The notes under the pieces are model-generated. The model had not been told where the DNA came from. It searched no databases and saw only the letters and a program-made list of their open reading frames with translations. Below, piece by piece: positions 17,028 to 26,641 of a DNA stretch of 64,000 nt; the stretch's first letter is position 1, and every line of letters starts with the position of its first letter. Both the position numbers and the translations under genes were made by a program. This DNA is from a bacterium (lineage in GTDB: Bacteria; SZUA-182; DTGQ01), in the NCBI GenBank assembly GCA_023512255.1, contig JAILZY010000003.1, forward strand, positions 1-64,000, written 5' to 3'.

Positions 17028-18302
17028 TCATTTCCTAAGATTTTGACATTTATCTCCATCAACAATAATCTCTTTTAAATATCTTCCCGCATCCATAGCT
17101 AGATTCTGAATTTTTGGAAGCACCGATTCAATCTTCTTTTTTATTCCACCTGAGTTTTGAATTAATTCTTCTATTCGCTCAGCAACAATCTCAGGTTTTA
17201 ATTGATGCGGCCCCAAGCAGTAATCTTCATGTCCAAAGATATCTCGATTTATACCCTTGGCTTTAATACTATAAGCAAAACTTAAGGTTGGTACCAAAGA
17301 AGAGATAGCCGCAATAGTGGCATGCGTCCTTGCCCCGGCAAAAGCAGACATTTTCCCTATTACCCACTTCAATTCAGAGGCATTTAAGCCAGGCGGAATT
17401 AATCTGATTTCCTCGCCATTTGGCTTGCCAACCGCGGCCAACACAGTCTTCAAAAATTCATAATCATCTCTTTTTGGAATAGTTACGTGATAGATTAAAA
17501 ATAGAGGTCGCTTAGTCTTCTCTGATACCTGTCTTATAATTTTAGTGCATTGCTCAACCCATTTTTGAAGGTTACCATCGGCTGCATATTTGGCCATCAG
17601 CGGGCTTAAATTTATCCCAATAGCTCCTTCTGGAATATCGAGATTAAACTTTTCCCCCGAAGGCCTTGTCGCCTTCAAAAGAAAGGCTGGATCAGCTACC
17701 CTATAAACTTGCTTTATGATACCGTGCTCAGCTAAATACTCAATTGTTACTGACTCCCGGGCAAATATTGCCGTTACCCTTTTCAGGTGCTCAATCATAT
17801 ATCTTTCATATTCCGGGATTCTGTCAAAGGGACCAACCGAAGCTCCCCAAATTACCATTGGCTTTCTCTTCGCCAAGACTACTTCATCTAATTCAGTAAA
17901 ACGCACGGGTATCCCATAATCCAGAGAGTAGTTATCTCCGCCAACCGATAACACCGCGGCCGCTTTTTTAAGATAAGGCAGCATCTCTTGATAAAGAATA
18001 TACCGCTTTCCAGGGGGATATAAGAATCGGGCTAATATCCATAAAAACCAGTCAAACTCAAATTTTTTTAAAGGCTTCACCCTCTTATGGATTATAGCCG
18101 GATCTATTTCACTTAGCTTTTGTCGTTTAAGTTGACTACAGGAGGTATAATTACTTACAGCCACAAAGTGCGGATCATTAAAGTAGTGCCGCAAAATCTC
18201 AACCGTTCCCCTGATAATCGCCTCACAACCTCTATTCTCATAAGGGCCATTGCCGGCTAGAATAAAAAGAGATTTTCTATCTTGCATCATCTTCACCTTC
18301 AT
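17028..18302 (-). CDS. Polysaccharide pyruvyl transferase family protein, second copy
   Basis: A 424-residue PF04230 family protein. It has GNGPYENRGCEAIIRGTVEIL at the N-terminus, SVGGDNYSLDYG in the first domain and GARTHATIAAIS in the second, where the conserved RxHxxI motif is expected. It is only distantly like its neighbour at 15867-17006, so the two probably modify different sugars. It starts inside the stop codon of the F420-hydrogenase-beta-like gene (ATGA overlap). That pairing recurs in many polysaccharide loci. Confidence 0.85.
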   Translation of the reverse strand: MKVKMMQDRKSLFILAGNGPYENRGCEAIIRGTVEILRHYFNDPHFVAVSNYTSCSQLKRQKLSEIDPAIIHKRVKPLKKFEFDWFLWILARFLYPPGKRYILYQEMLPYLKKAAAVLSVGGDNYSLDYGIPVRFTELDEVVLAKRKPMVIWGASVGPFDRIPEYERYMIEHLKRVTAIFARESVTIEYLAEHGIIKQVYRVADPAFLLKATRPSGEKFNLDIPEGAIGINLSPLMAKYAADGNLQKWVEQCTKIIRQVSEKTKRPLFLIYHVTIPKRDDYEFLKTVLAAVGKPNGEEIRLIPPGLNASELKWVIGKMSAFAGARTHATIAAISSLVPTLSFAYSIKAKGINRDIFGHEDYCLGPHQLKPEIVAERIEELIQNSGGIKKKIESVLPKIQNLAMDAGRYLKEIIVDGDKCQNLRK

Positions 18303-19720
18303 ATCCTTCCAATCTTTCGTACCCTGCCAATCTCTCGAGCCACCTTTCTAATTTCCCTTGCTGGAAGCCGCACGATCCGACCAAACCTAGCCCAATTTTC
18401 TAATTCAGTCACCAGTCGGTCCATCTTGTCTGAAAAAGTCTTCAAATTTCTCTCCCCGCCATCGGTGCACTGCAAGAATAGCTCTCTGCTTAGCTCTTGC
18501 ATCTTGTCCTTTAATTCTATTTCCTTTCTGGTGAAAAAATTGGCCTCTCCTGATGGAGCTTCCCTTTTGGTTGGCACAACTGCTCCTTTTTGCTTGGCTA
18601 GATAAAGCCTGTAGGCAAGTTTATTTCTCTTAACATTCAAAACGCCTAATTGTGACTGGATAATCCGATCGATTGAAATTCTCTTTCCCTCAAGCTGGCC
18701 TTCCTCAATTCCTGACTCTATGGCCTGGCGAAGAAGCGGTACCCTGACAATGATTAAATTTGTTCCCTTCCAGTCTACGATATATTCCGGCAACCAGGCA
18801 TCCATTAAAACTACATCTGCTAATTCGGCAAATACATCATCACAAAAGCTGCAAGCCCTGGGTGTGAACCAGCGATTGTTCCAAACCTTGTCTATCCCAT
18901 CTCTACAAAACAATTTCCCCTGGTTATTTTCTTGGTCAGTACACTGAAAAAAATAATTGTTTGCTGGTACTCCAAGGGGCTTTCCCCTAAAATTCACCTC
19001 CAAAAGTGGTCCCCTGACTCCGGCTAAAAACGCAAGATAGGAGGTATAATGCTTGCTCTTCATTTGTCCGCATACCAGCCCAATAGTAATCCTAATCCGA
19101 TCCCTCAATTTTTTATTTTTTCTCGCCGCTAGCCGCAAACCCTTAATAAAGCAAGGCAGCCCACTAATAGCATAACGGCCCTCATTTTCAATGATATACC
19201 TCACCACTTCAGACATCTCAACCGGATAATAGGCTGATCTTGCAGAGCGTCGAATTGGCTCAAAAGTATCAAAGACAGCAAAACGAAACAGCTTTTCCGG
19301 CTCCTGATGAGGAGTAACACATATTACATAGTCGATGATCCGCTTAGCCAGCAAAGTCTCTAGCAGCCAGGTTGCCACTCCGCCCGAGGCCCCATTAGCC
19401 CGATGGTCGCAAACCTTGGAATAGCCAACATAAGAATCAAGATAATACCCTGTTTCTGGCCGATGTTTTATCCCCTCAATATTTCCAAAGATTATCTTGG
19501 CTAAACTATCCTCATTCTCTTCCTTATCACTAAAAGGGCAAACCTGAAAACAAAGACCACAATTTTCAAAACAATCTGAATTTCTCCTAACCGGGTTATA
19601 TTCACCATAAAGGTTAAATTCCATCACCAATCCTTGAGTGGGACACAAGCCAGCACATACCCCACAGCCAATGCATAGATTATTTTGCTTAATTATTTCA
19701 GCAGAATTGGGCACATTCAT
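18299..19720 (-). CDS. Coenzyme F420 hydrogenase/dehydrogenase beta-subunit family protein with two 4Fe-4S clusters
   Basis: A 473-residue protein. Near the N-terminus lie two ferredoxin-type cysteine sets (CIGCGVCAGLCP and CFENCGLCFQVCP), followed by the FrhB-type N- and C-terminal domains, including GASGGVATWLLETLL and RACSFCDDVFAELADVVL. In glycan loci these proteins pair with pyruvyl transferases. The redox partner is unknown and F420 itself need not be used. I prefer the ATG at 19720 because GGAG lies eight to eleven bases upstream; a longer frame from GTG at 19744 is possible. The C-terminal 70 residues are charged and helical. Confidence 0.83.
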   Translation of the reverse strand: MNVPNSAEIIKQNNLCIGCGVCAGLCPTQGLVMEFNLYGEYNPVRRNSDCFENCGLCFQVCPFSDKEENEDSLAKIIFGNIEGIKHRPETGYYLDSYVGYSKVCDHRANGASGGVATWLLETLLAKRIIDYVICVTPHQEPEKLFRFAVFDTFEPIRRSARSAYYPVEMSEVVRYIIENEGRYAISGLPCFIKGLRLAARKNKKLRDRIRITIGLVCGQMKSKHYTSYLAFLAGVRGPLLEVNFRGKPLGVPANNYFFQCTDQENNQGKLFCRDGIDKVWNNRWFTPRACSFCDDVFAELADVVLMDAWLPEYIVDWKGTNLIIVRVPLLRQAIESGIEEGQLEGKRISIDRIIQSQLGVLNVKRNKLAYRLYLAKQKGAVVPTKREAPSGEANFFTRKEIELKDKMQELSRELFLQCTDGGERNLKTFSDKMDRLVTELENWARFGRIVRLPAREIRKVAREIGRVRKIGRI

Positions 19721-19751
19721 GGGAAAGTCTCCGTGTTGACACACCTAGCCG

Positions 19752-21293
19752 CTAACTACACAGGCTTATCGCCACTCTTATCTTGTCGCCGATCACACAA
19801 CTTTTTATTAACTCCCGCTGCCGCGGAGAAAAGATGAAAAAGTAGCATATTGGCAGAAATACCACTACCGACAGGCCAGCAGTAAGAAAAATATTTAAAT
19901 AACTTGGCCCAAGATAGCCCCTTATCAAAAACCAATATCCCAAAATAGGCATAATAGTCTTAATCGCCGGTCTAAGGAGGTTATCAAAAAAATATTCCTT
20001 ACAGCTTACCCCAATTATCCGACAAACATAGAAGGGTTGAAAAAATAGCTTAGCCACTGCCAATGGAATCAGAGTACCCAAGGCAACACCATAGATGCCC
20101 AAATATCTGACCAATATCAGGCTCAATATGAGATTGGCTATCCCCTCACAGCTACTTAAAATAGCCAAATAGCGATGTTTTGAGATCCCATAGAGCAGCC
20201 CAATGCTAGATCCTTGAGCCAAGGCTATGGTTATGGGCAGACAGAGAATGATTAGCACATAATAGCTATCGTGATATCCTGCTCCCATCCATCGTTCGAT
20301 AAACACCTTACCATACAAAATAAGGCTGCTTCCAACAAATACAGCTAGAATTACCCCTATTTTTGTGGCTTCCAAAAAGGCTTTCTTTACTGCCTGTATA
20401 TCACCCCGGCCTTCATACTGGCTAAACACCGGAGCTAACATACCAAGAGCACTTGACATAAATTGGAAAAAAAGATCAATCAGCTTAGTGGCAATAAAAT
20501 AGTGAGTAACCAGACTAACACTCAAGTAGCCAGCAATCACAAACTCATCTACCCTGAATCTCAATAGGTCCGCAATCTCCTGCAAAAAGGTAAATAAAGC
20601 ATATTGAAAAAGCTCCCTAACCTTGCCCAAACTAACCCAGATTAGGCCAAACCTAAGCTCCCTAAATTCTCTTACCAGCAGCCCAAAATAGGCCGCATCA
20701 CCCAGGATCTCCACCAGAAAGGTTATCAACGCCAAGGCTAAGATTCCTCCTCCCGCCTTGATAAAATAAACAATCAGCGCAGTCCGAATAACAAGTTTCA
20801 GAAAATCCACACCTGCCAAAAGATCATACCTTAGCTTTGAGTGTAAAACCCCGACGAAGCTCCTGACCGGAAAGCCAAGAGCCAGACTAAATCCTAAAAT
20901 CAGAATAACCCTCCTGAAGAGAAGAATTTCAGCCTGATGTTTAATAAAGTGTGGGCACAGCAAGGCTGCCAGGAAAGAGAGACCTAAAGCCACTAGCCCA
21001 ATCAGACTAAACAGAGCAAGGGAGGTATTAAAGATATAATTTATTTCTTCAAAATCATTCTGCCCCCAAGCCCTTGACACAAACCTTGAGACAGCCGAAG
21101 ACAGGCCAAGATCAAGCACACCATAGTAGCCCATGAATCTTCCAATCAACACCCAAAAGCCATGCTGCCTGTCCCCCAGGGCATGTACCAGAAAGGGCAC
21201 CAAGAAAAATGAGACCACAATGCTGCAAAATAGCAGACTTACCCTCAACAGAGAGCCGGAAATCAACTTTCTAACTACTGTTTTTGAATCCAT
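19752..21293 (-). CDS. Wzx-type oligosaccharide flippase (MATE/MVF superfamily)
   Basis: A 513-residue membrane protein with about 14 hydrophobic helices. It has the N-terminal layout of polysaccharide flippases (FFLVPFLVHALGDRQHGFWVL, then GRFMGYYGVLDLGLSSAVSR). It should move lipid-linked repeat units across the inner membrane so that the Wzy-like protein can polymerise them. It lies between the tyrosine kinase and the F420-hydrogenase-beta-like gene with short spacings, in one leftward operon. Confidence 0.88.
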   Translation of the reverse strand: MDSKTVVRKLISGSLLRVSLLFCSIVVSFFLVPFLVHALGDRQHGFWVLIGRFMGYYGVLDLGLSSAVSRFVSRAWGQNDFEEINYIFNTSLALFSLIGLVALGLSFLAALLCPHFIKHQAEILLFRRVILILGFSLALGFPVRSFVGVLHSKLRYDLLAGVDFLKLVIRTALIVYFIKAGGGILALALITFLVEILGDAAYFGLLVREFRELRFGLIWVSLGKVRELFQYALFTFLQEIADLLRFRVDEFVIAGYLSVSLVTHYFIATKLIDLFFQFMSSALGMLAPVFSQYEGRGDIQAVKKAFLEATKIGVILAVFVGSSLILYGKVFIERWMGAGYHDSYYVLIILCLPITIALAQGSSIGLLYGISKHRYLAILSSCEGIANLILSLILVRYLGIYGVALGTLIPLAVAKLFFQPFYVCRIIGVSCKEYFFDNLLRPAIKTIMPILGYWFLIRGYLGPSYLNIFLTAGLSVVVFLPICYFFIFSPRQRELIKSCVIGDKIRVAISLCS

Positions 21294-21325
21294 TTTGCAG
21301 CCTCAAAGTCTCACAAGAGCACATC

Positions 21326-24184
21326 CTATCTTTTATGATAATAATCCCCATACTTATAATAGCTATAGTAGTAGCCGCCATCCTTTTTCAAATCTAGTCG
21401 GTTCAAAACCACGCCGAAGATCCGAGCGCCAATACTATCTAGCTGCTGTTTAGCCTTTATAGCCACATCGCGATCAACCCGACCCACAAAGACCACCATA
21501 ATCACCCCATCGGCTAGCGAGGCTAAAATAGAGGCGTCAGTAACCGACGTGATGGGCGGAGAATCCATGATAATATACTCAAACCTACCCCTCAAAATAC
21601 GCATCAGAGCCCTCATGCGCCTAGAGCTCAGAAGCTCAGAGGGATTTGAAGGCAATGGCCCTGAGGTCAAAACCTTCATATTATCCACAGGACCGCTCTG
21701 GATAATGGAAAATATACTCCTCTCCAGGAAAGGAGTAGCCTGGCTGTCAATAACCTCATGCCAGGTGAGCAAACTCTCACTCAGCCAATTATCCTCCCTT
21801 CCCCTGAGGCTGCCCCCAACAGGATATCCTTCAGTAAAGGTAAAATACCCCCTCTCCAGGGTAAATATCCTCTTCAGGACTGAAGAAAAATGCAGCCCCA
21901 GCGGCCCTCTTAGATCATCTTGAGTAATCAGATTCATATTAAGAAGAATAACCCCAAGTTTTTCCCCATAATCCTCCTGTTGCCGCAAGGCCTTTCTCCT
22001 CTGCTCATCTGTGATCCTGCCGCCAGCCACCAGAATAGCTCCAAGCCGCTCTTCCTCCGGACGATCTATCCATTGGGCATCAATCAGCTCTCCGCCTCTA
22101 AAAGAAAGCTGAAAATTTTCCGCATAACCCGACGAGATACTCAAAACCCCGCTTTTCCCCTGAATATTGACCAAATTGATCACATCGGCCAGACTGTATT
22201 CCTCCAGACTGCCCTCAGTGAGGCTAGTATTAAAAACATCAACCAGGATGTTAATCAAACCCTTGTTACCACGCTCTATCTTAAATTTTTTATGCACTGA
22301 TGGTACCCTAAGATCAGTATCGATCAGAAGGACCTGGGCACCTGCCTGGGCCAGGATCAAAGACAAATTGGCCGCTGTGGTTGACTTTCCTTCCTGAGGA
22401 ATGCTGCTGGTAATCAGGATAACCTTGCTTTTGGCCTCACTGCCTCCACAGTAGATAAGATTTGTCCTCAAACTTCGATAGGCCTCAGAAAATGCTACCG
22501 AGCAGTGCCCTTCGCTGACCAGAGGGAATTCCCCACGAGCTGATTTCCTTAGCTTTTGGCCTATCTTCTTGCTGCTGCTTTCACTATTTTCAGGAATAAT
22601 GCCCATCACCGGAAGTTGCAGATAGTGTTTAACATCTTCCTCAGTTCTTATCTGAGTCTCAACATGCTCTAAAATAAATACAAGGCCCAAGCCGCCCATC
22701 AGCCCCAGGATAAAAAATCCCAGAACAATGCTCACTTTTTTCTGCATACCAGAAGGAGATTGGGGTATCTGAGCTGGCTCTGTTATCCTGATATTGCTCT
22801 TCTTCATGGTTTCATTTATCTTGGTTTCCTTGAGCTTGTTCAGCAACACTTCATAGAGAGCCTTGTTGGTTTCAACCTCACGCTCAAGCATGGCATAGGT
22901 AATCTCTATCTTATTATCAGCCAAAGCCTCGGCCTCTAATTTGGCCATAGCTGCCTGAAGGGTATCCTCCCGGGCCTTTAGAACATCATCCTGAAGACGA
23001 AGCCCTTGCAAGGATTTCTCCAAGGTAGCGTTAAATTCCTTCTTGAGAATTTCAATCTTGCTGGCCGCATCCAAAACCTCAGGGTGCTTGTCTTTGTAAT
23101 CCCGCCTCAAGTTGTCCAGCCGAATGCTTTCCTCTGACAACTCTCGGCTCAGGTCCACCAGGAGCGGATTGTCCACAATCTCCTTGCCCAATATCCTGTC
23201 TTTTCTCCTATTGAGTAGGCTTTCAAGCTCCATAACCTTGGCTTGAATAGCCATCCTTTCAGTATGAGTTTTGATATAAGCATCATTCAGCTCACTGATC
23301 TTTCCACTGATAAGATCCTTTCTTTCCCGAATCGAATAGATTTTATTATTAGCCTTAAATTCAAAAAATTTTTTCTCCGAATCATCTATTTTTTGCCTCA
23401 TCTCAGCAACCTGAACCGAAATCCAGTCTATGAACTCCTTAACTGAGCGATACCGCAAGGAGGTATCATAGTCAATATAGCTCCTGACCAGAGCATTGGC
23501 TATGGCCGCAGCCCAAGTCGGGCTCTCATCACTTACCGTGATTGTAACTAGCCTCGTATCCCGCACAGGCTTCACCTCTATCTTGCTAGCCAGGGCCGCG
23601 ATTAGAGAGGCTGTCTGCTGATCGGGCAAATCCCCTTGGCTAAAGGCCAAAAGAGGAGGAAGATCCTTCTCTACCTGCTGCTTATTGGCCTGGCAGGAGC
23701 TACCTAAGCCTAAAAAATTCCAAACAGTCTTGACATTCTCCCTAATCGCGGTCTTAAACTGCGGCAGAAAACCGGCCTGAGTACGAAGCTCTGCCGCCTT
23801 TTTCTGCTGCTGGCGCTCTCGAAGTCCCAACCGGTTGACCACCTGCTCCAGAACCTGATAACTGGTAATGATTTTCAGTTGAGTGTTAAAGGTCAACTCT
23901 TCTGATAAGGCGGTCTCATAATATATATATTCCATGCTCTCGCCAGTAACTGGAGATCGGTTAATCTCCTTGTCAATAATAATCTGGCACTGAGACTGAT
24001 AAATAGGCACCATGGTCTGAACAAAAATAATGGCCGTCATGACGCTGACCAGGGTACAGGCGATCAAAATCCACTTGCGCTTGCGGATAACCTTCAGATA
24101 ATCCAAAAGGTAAACTTCCTTGACCTGATCGATGCCATTGGTAAGAAGATATTCCTCAGAGGAGTGCTCTTTCATCTGTTCCAT
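21326..24184 (-). CDS. Wzc-type polysaccharide co-polymerase tyrosine kinase with an inserted DUF4388/MshEN-like module
   Basis: This 952-residue protein has a Wzz domain with two membrane helices (about 37-57 and 483-506), a long periplasmic coiled coil (about 245-460) and a BY-kinase ATPase. Walker A is SSIPQEGKSTTAANL (593-607), Walker A' is LLIDTDLRVPS (619-629), Walker B is YIIMDSPP (870-877), and the tyrosine tail YYYSYYKYGDYY (938-949) is the expected autophosphorylation site. Between Walker A' and VLTSGPLPSNPSELL about 170 residues are inserted. They resemble a DUF4388/PATAN sensor (GKSGVLSI...FRGGELIDAQW) followed by MshEN-like helices (RLGAILVAGGRITDEQ and KLGVILLNMNLITQDD). I chose the ATG at 24184; a TTG farther upstream is possible. 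It controls export and chain length with the neighbouring SLBB protein. Confidence 0.88.
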   Translation of the reverse strand: MEQMKEHSSEEYLLTNGIDQVKEVYLLDYLKVIRKRKWILIACTLVSVMTAIIFVQTMVPIYQSQCQIIIDKEINRSPVTGESMEYIYYETALSEELTFNTQLKIITSYQVLEQVVNRLGLRERQQQKKAAELRTQAGFLPQFKTAIRENVKTVWNFLGLGSSCQANKQQVEKDLPPLLAFSQGDLPDQQTASLIAALASKIEVKPVRDTRLVTITVSDESPTWAAAIANALVRSYIDYDTSLRYRSVKEFIDWISVQVAEMRQKIDDSEKKFFEFKANNKIYSIRERKDLISGKISELNDAYIKTHTERMAIQAKVMELESLLNRRKDRILGKEIVDNPLLVDLSRELSEESIRLDNLRRDYKDKHPEVLDAASKIEILKKEFNATLEKSLQGLRLQDDVLKAREDTLQAAMAKLEAEALADNKIEITYAMLEREVETNKALYEVLLNKLKETKINETMKKSNIRITEPAQIPQSPSGMQKKVSIVLGFFILGLMGGLGLVFILEHVETQIRTEEDVKHYLQLPVMGIIPENSESSSKKIGQKLRKSARGEFPLVSEGHCSVAFSEAYRSLRTNLIYCGGSEAKSKVILITSSIPQEGKSTTAANLSLILAQAGAQVLLIDTDLRVPSVHKKFKIERGNKGLINILVDVFNTSLTEGSLEEYSLADVINLVNIQGKSGVLSISSGYAENFQLSFRGGELIDAQWIDRPEEERLGAILVAGGRITDEQRRKALRQQEDYGEKLGVILLNMNLITQDDLRGPLGLHFSSVLKRIFTLERGYFTFTEGYPVGGSLRGREDNWLSESLLTWHEVIDSQATPFLERSIFSIIQSGPVDNMKVLTSGPLPSNPSELLSSRRMRALMRILRGRFEYIIMDSPPITSVTDASILASLADGVIMVVFVGRVDRDVAIKAKQQLDSIGARIFGVVLNRLDLKKDGGYYYSYYKYGDYYHKR

Positions 24185-24228
24185 ACACAATTTACCTTCT
24201 AACAAAAAAGTTTCAACAAGATGAAACC

Positions 24229-25176
24229 TTACCAGAAAGATTCTGGCACATTCAACCTGTCCCCAGGTTTTAGCTTAAAGTCAGCAGCTTGGCCACTTTT
24301 TATCTTGTTAAGATCTATCTTATAAACAATATCTTTCCCATCAATATTTCTGATGAGCGTAGCCTTCTGAGGAGCCGCTCGATCAGAAAACCCCCCAGCT
24401 ATAATACAAAGGCTCAAGGCGGTCAGCCCGTTTTGATACTCATAAGATCCAGGCCTAGCCAAACAGCCAGTGATATAAACCCGCTGCTGATTGATGTCAG
24501 AATCTTTCTGGGCCTCTACGATAATCACATCCCCTGAGCTTACCAAAAATCTTTCGGAAAGATCTCTCTTTTGCACAAGCTGATCAATATCTATGACCAG
24601 CGCGTCTTTTTGACCGACCGATCCCACGATCTCAGCTACTGACACACCTTCCCGCTGCTTAGGATCGAGAGCATTATGAAAAAGTGTTATTCTCTTTCCA
24701 GCCCTATCCGTAATTCCACCAGCCTGAGCTATGATTTCAAGAAGTGTGGTTCGGCCAGTGAGCACATAAACGCCTGGGGATTTGACCTCACCCCAGACAA
24801 TAACCTTCTGGCTGTTATATTTTTCTATACTTACGAAAACCTTTGGATCAACCAAATAATCTTTACCTAAAAGGTCCGTAATCTTCTGCTTAATCTCTTG
24901 AACCGTCAGCCCCGAGACCGTAACCTCCCCAATCAATGGGAAATTTATCAGCCCATCATCTGAGATAGTAAAGAGAGCATCTATGCCCGGCTTTCCCGCG
25001 ACAGTGATTCTGAGAACATCCAAAGGGCCAACCTTGTAGGCCTCATCCCCAAGAGAGGCAGCCGCGGCAGCCGCCTGATTGAAATTAATTGCGCATATAT
25101 AAAATAAGATAAATATAAATAACATACATAGAGAGAGAATAAATTTTTTAATATTCATGAGCTTGATTTTATCCAT
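24229..25176 (-). CDS. Wza-like polysaccharide export protein (SLBB domains)
   Basis: A 315-residue export protein. A signal peptide (hydrophobic about residues 10-33, then an alanine run) is followed by the Poly_export domain (YKVGPLDVLRITVAGKP) and two SLBB segments (VIVWGEVKSPGVYVLTG and VYITGCLARPGSYEY). It should form the outer-membrane or periplasmic channel for the glycan and dock on the tyrosine kinase encoded next. No lipobox cysteine is evident, so it may not be a lipoprotein like E. coli Wza. It lies between the ligase gene and the kinase gene with gaps of 12 and 44 bases. Confidence 0.9.
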   Translation of the reverse strand: MDKIKLMNIKKFILSLCMLFIFILFYICAINFNQAAAAAASLGDEAYKVGPLDVLRITVAGKPGIDALFTISDDGLINFPLIGEVTVSGLTVQEIKQKITDLLGKDYLVDPKVFVSIEKYNSQKVIVWGEVKSPGVYVLTGRTTLLEIIAQAGGITDRAGKRITLFHNALDPKQREGVSVAEIVGSVGQKDALVIDIDQLVQKRDLSERFLVSSGDVIIVEAQKDSDINQQRVYITGCLARPGSYEYQNGLTALSLCIIAGGFSDRAAPQKATLIRNIDGKDIVYKIDLNKIKSGQAADFKLKPGDRLNVPESFW

Positions 25177-25188
25177 TTTCCCTTTTAC

Positions 25189-26451
25189 TTAACCACGAGC
25201 CGATCCACCCGCGACCAGACCACCAAGAACCACACAAATAATGGCATTGGCCATCGGATGCAAGGCAAACTCTACCAGCGAATGAATCGAGATGGCAAAC
25301 ATACTCCCAATTATCCCGAGCACGAGCTGCTGCACCCTTCGACTCTTGGCCCGCATATACACCCTAGCGGCTGCCAGAAAAAAACTGACCTGAATCCACA
25401 AGATGATCAGCAGCGAAAATCCCCCACATTCCGATATGGTTTGAAGATATTCACTGTGGGCATACCGATCTCGTAAATTGCCGCTGTACTTCTTTACGTA
25501 GCCGTCAAACAAAAGAGGAAAAGTACCGGGCCCGGCTCCAAGTAAAGGATAAGAGCGAACAATATCCCAGGTTCCTCTCCAGATCGGGACTCTGCCACTC
25601 ACACTCTCAATTCTTCCCCTATCAGCTAATCCGATCAGCTCACGTCTTATCTTGACATAGCCCAAAAGCACAATTAACAGTAAGATAACTCCAATCGCCA
25701 ACAAAATACTCAACAAATAAAGACTAGATAAATAAAGACTAGATGGTTTGCTTAAGTTATATCTATTATATTGATAAAGGCAGGCCATCAACCCCAGGGC
25801 GCAGAGGAGAGACACCCAGGCTCCCCTCGATAGAGTAAGAGCCAGAGCCACCATCATGATGCATATACCGTAGCCAATCAAAATCTTTTTCCCCACATCA
25901 GCCACAGTCATCATCATCACCAGGGCAACAGGTATGACCATAGCTAAATAAGCCCCAAAAGGATTTGGATTATCATAGGTAAACTTAAGCATTTCCGCCG
26001 ATGATCTCAAGTAGATGATAATCCCTGCCAAAGCCGCCAAGCTTCCCGCAGCAATGATAGTATAAATAATCAGACTTACCCGCTGGGTATCTTTCAGCCG
26101 AACCTTATTAGCTACCAGATAATAGAGAGCAATATAGTCAAAAAAGTTTAGAAGAGTCAAAAAACTCCTGCTGGCTGATACGGAAAATAGTGCGGAAGTC
26201 ACCGACAGAATGACAAAAATAAAGATAGGATAATCCAGCGACGTGTGAACAAAAGATACCCTACCCCTGCTAATGATATCGAATCCCCACAACAAGAGTA
26301 ATCCAAAAACCAGGGTATGAACTAGCCATACCCTAGGCCCTCTCTCAACTCCCCCAGCTAAGGGCGTAACCACAAGGAGAATCATGAGAATAAGGATAAT
26401 CAAGGTGTCAATCTTGCTGGCCGATCTGAAATCAGAACCCACTCTCGACAT
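25189..26451 (-). CDS. O-antigen ligase/polymerase family membrane protein
   Basis: A 420-residue membrane protein with about 11 helices and the Wzy_C-type periplasmic loop LLGAGPGTFPLLFDGY, followed by RYAHSEYLQTISECGG. The AHSEYLQ histidine motif is typical of the O-antigen ligase family. It is the first gene of the leftward glycan operon, directly after the repeat-rich non-coding region, so the main promoter probably lies between 26452 and about 26700, although I could not identify it. It shares no close similarity with the Wzy-like protein at 9.7 kb. Confidence 0.85.
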   Translation of the reverse strand: MSRVGSDFRSASKIDTLIILILMILLVVTPLAGGVERGPRVWLVHTLVFGLLLLWGFDIISRGRVSFVHTSLDYPIFIFVILSVTSALFSVSASRSFLTLLNFFDYIALYYLVANKVRLKDTQRVSLIIYTIIAAGSLAALAGIIIYLRSSAEMLKFTYDNPNPFGAYLAMVIPVALVMMMTVADVGKKILIGYGICIMMVALALTLSRGAWVSLLCALGLMACLYQYNRYNLSKPSSLYLSSLYLLSILLAIGVILLLIVLLGYVKIRRELIGLADRGRIESVSGRVPIWRGTWDIVRSYPLLGAGPGTFPLLFDGYVKKYSGNLRDRYAHSEYLQTISECGGFSLLIILWIQVSFFLAAARVYMRAKSRRVQQLVLGIIGSMFAISIHSLVEFALHPMANAIICVVLGGLVAGGSARG

Positions 26452-26464
26452 CCACTACTTCAAC

Positions 26465-26502
26465 CTAATATTACAAACACACTCTAATATTACAACCACA
26501 CT
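26465..26502. repeat. Near-tandem 19-bp repeat
   Basis: CTAATATTACAAACACACT is followed by CTAATATTACAACCACACT, and a third, weaker unit (TCATATTACAAATTACACA) comes next. It lies just upstream of the first gene of the glycan operon. Confidence 0.8.
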
Positions 26503-26531
26503 TCATATTACAAATTACACAAGCACAGTTC

Positions 26532-26641
26532 ATAAGTGGCCAACCATAATGAGTTATAATATTCTGGCCAGGATAATTATTTCACTTGTCTATCGCTACC
26601 TCATTATGTCAAGTTATAAACCTTTATGGTCGGGCACTTAT
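26532..26641. mobile_element. MITE-like element, family C (full copy)
   Basis: About 110 bp with imperfect terminal inverted repeats. The left end ATAAGTGGCCAACCATAA pairs with the right end, whose reverse complement is ATAAGTGCCCGACCATAA. The interior matches the copy at about 41.0-41.1 kb over almost its whole length. No target duplication is evident. Confidence 0.75.

Noticed and set aside
18299-19720. A genuine F420-reducing hydrogenase subunit
   Set aside because: Only the beta-type domain is present, without alpha or gamma subunits; its neighbours place it in polysaccharide modification.
25541-25556. AAGAGCG-like sequence inside the ligase gene as another family A copy
   Set aside because: Only the terminal motif matches; there is no second end or inner sequence, so it is chance.
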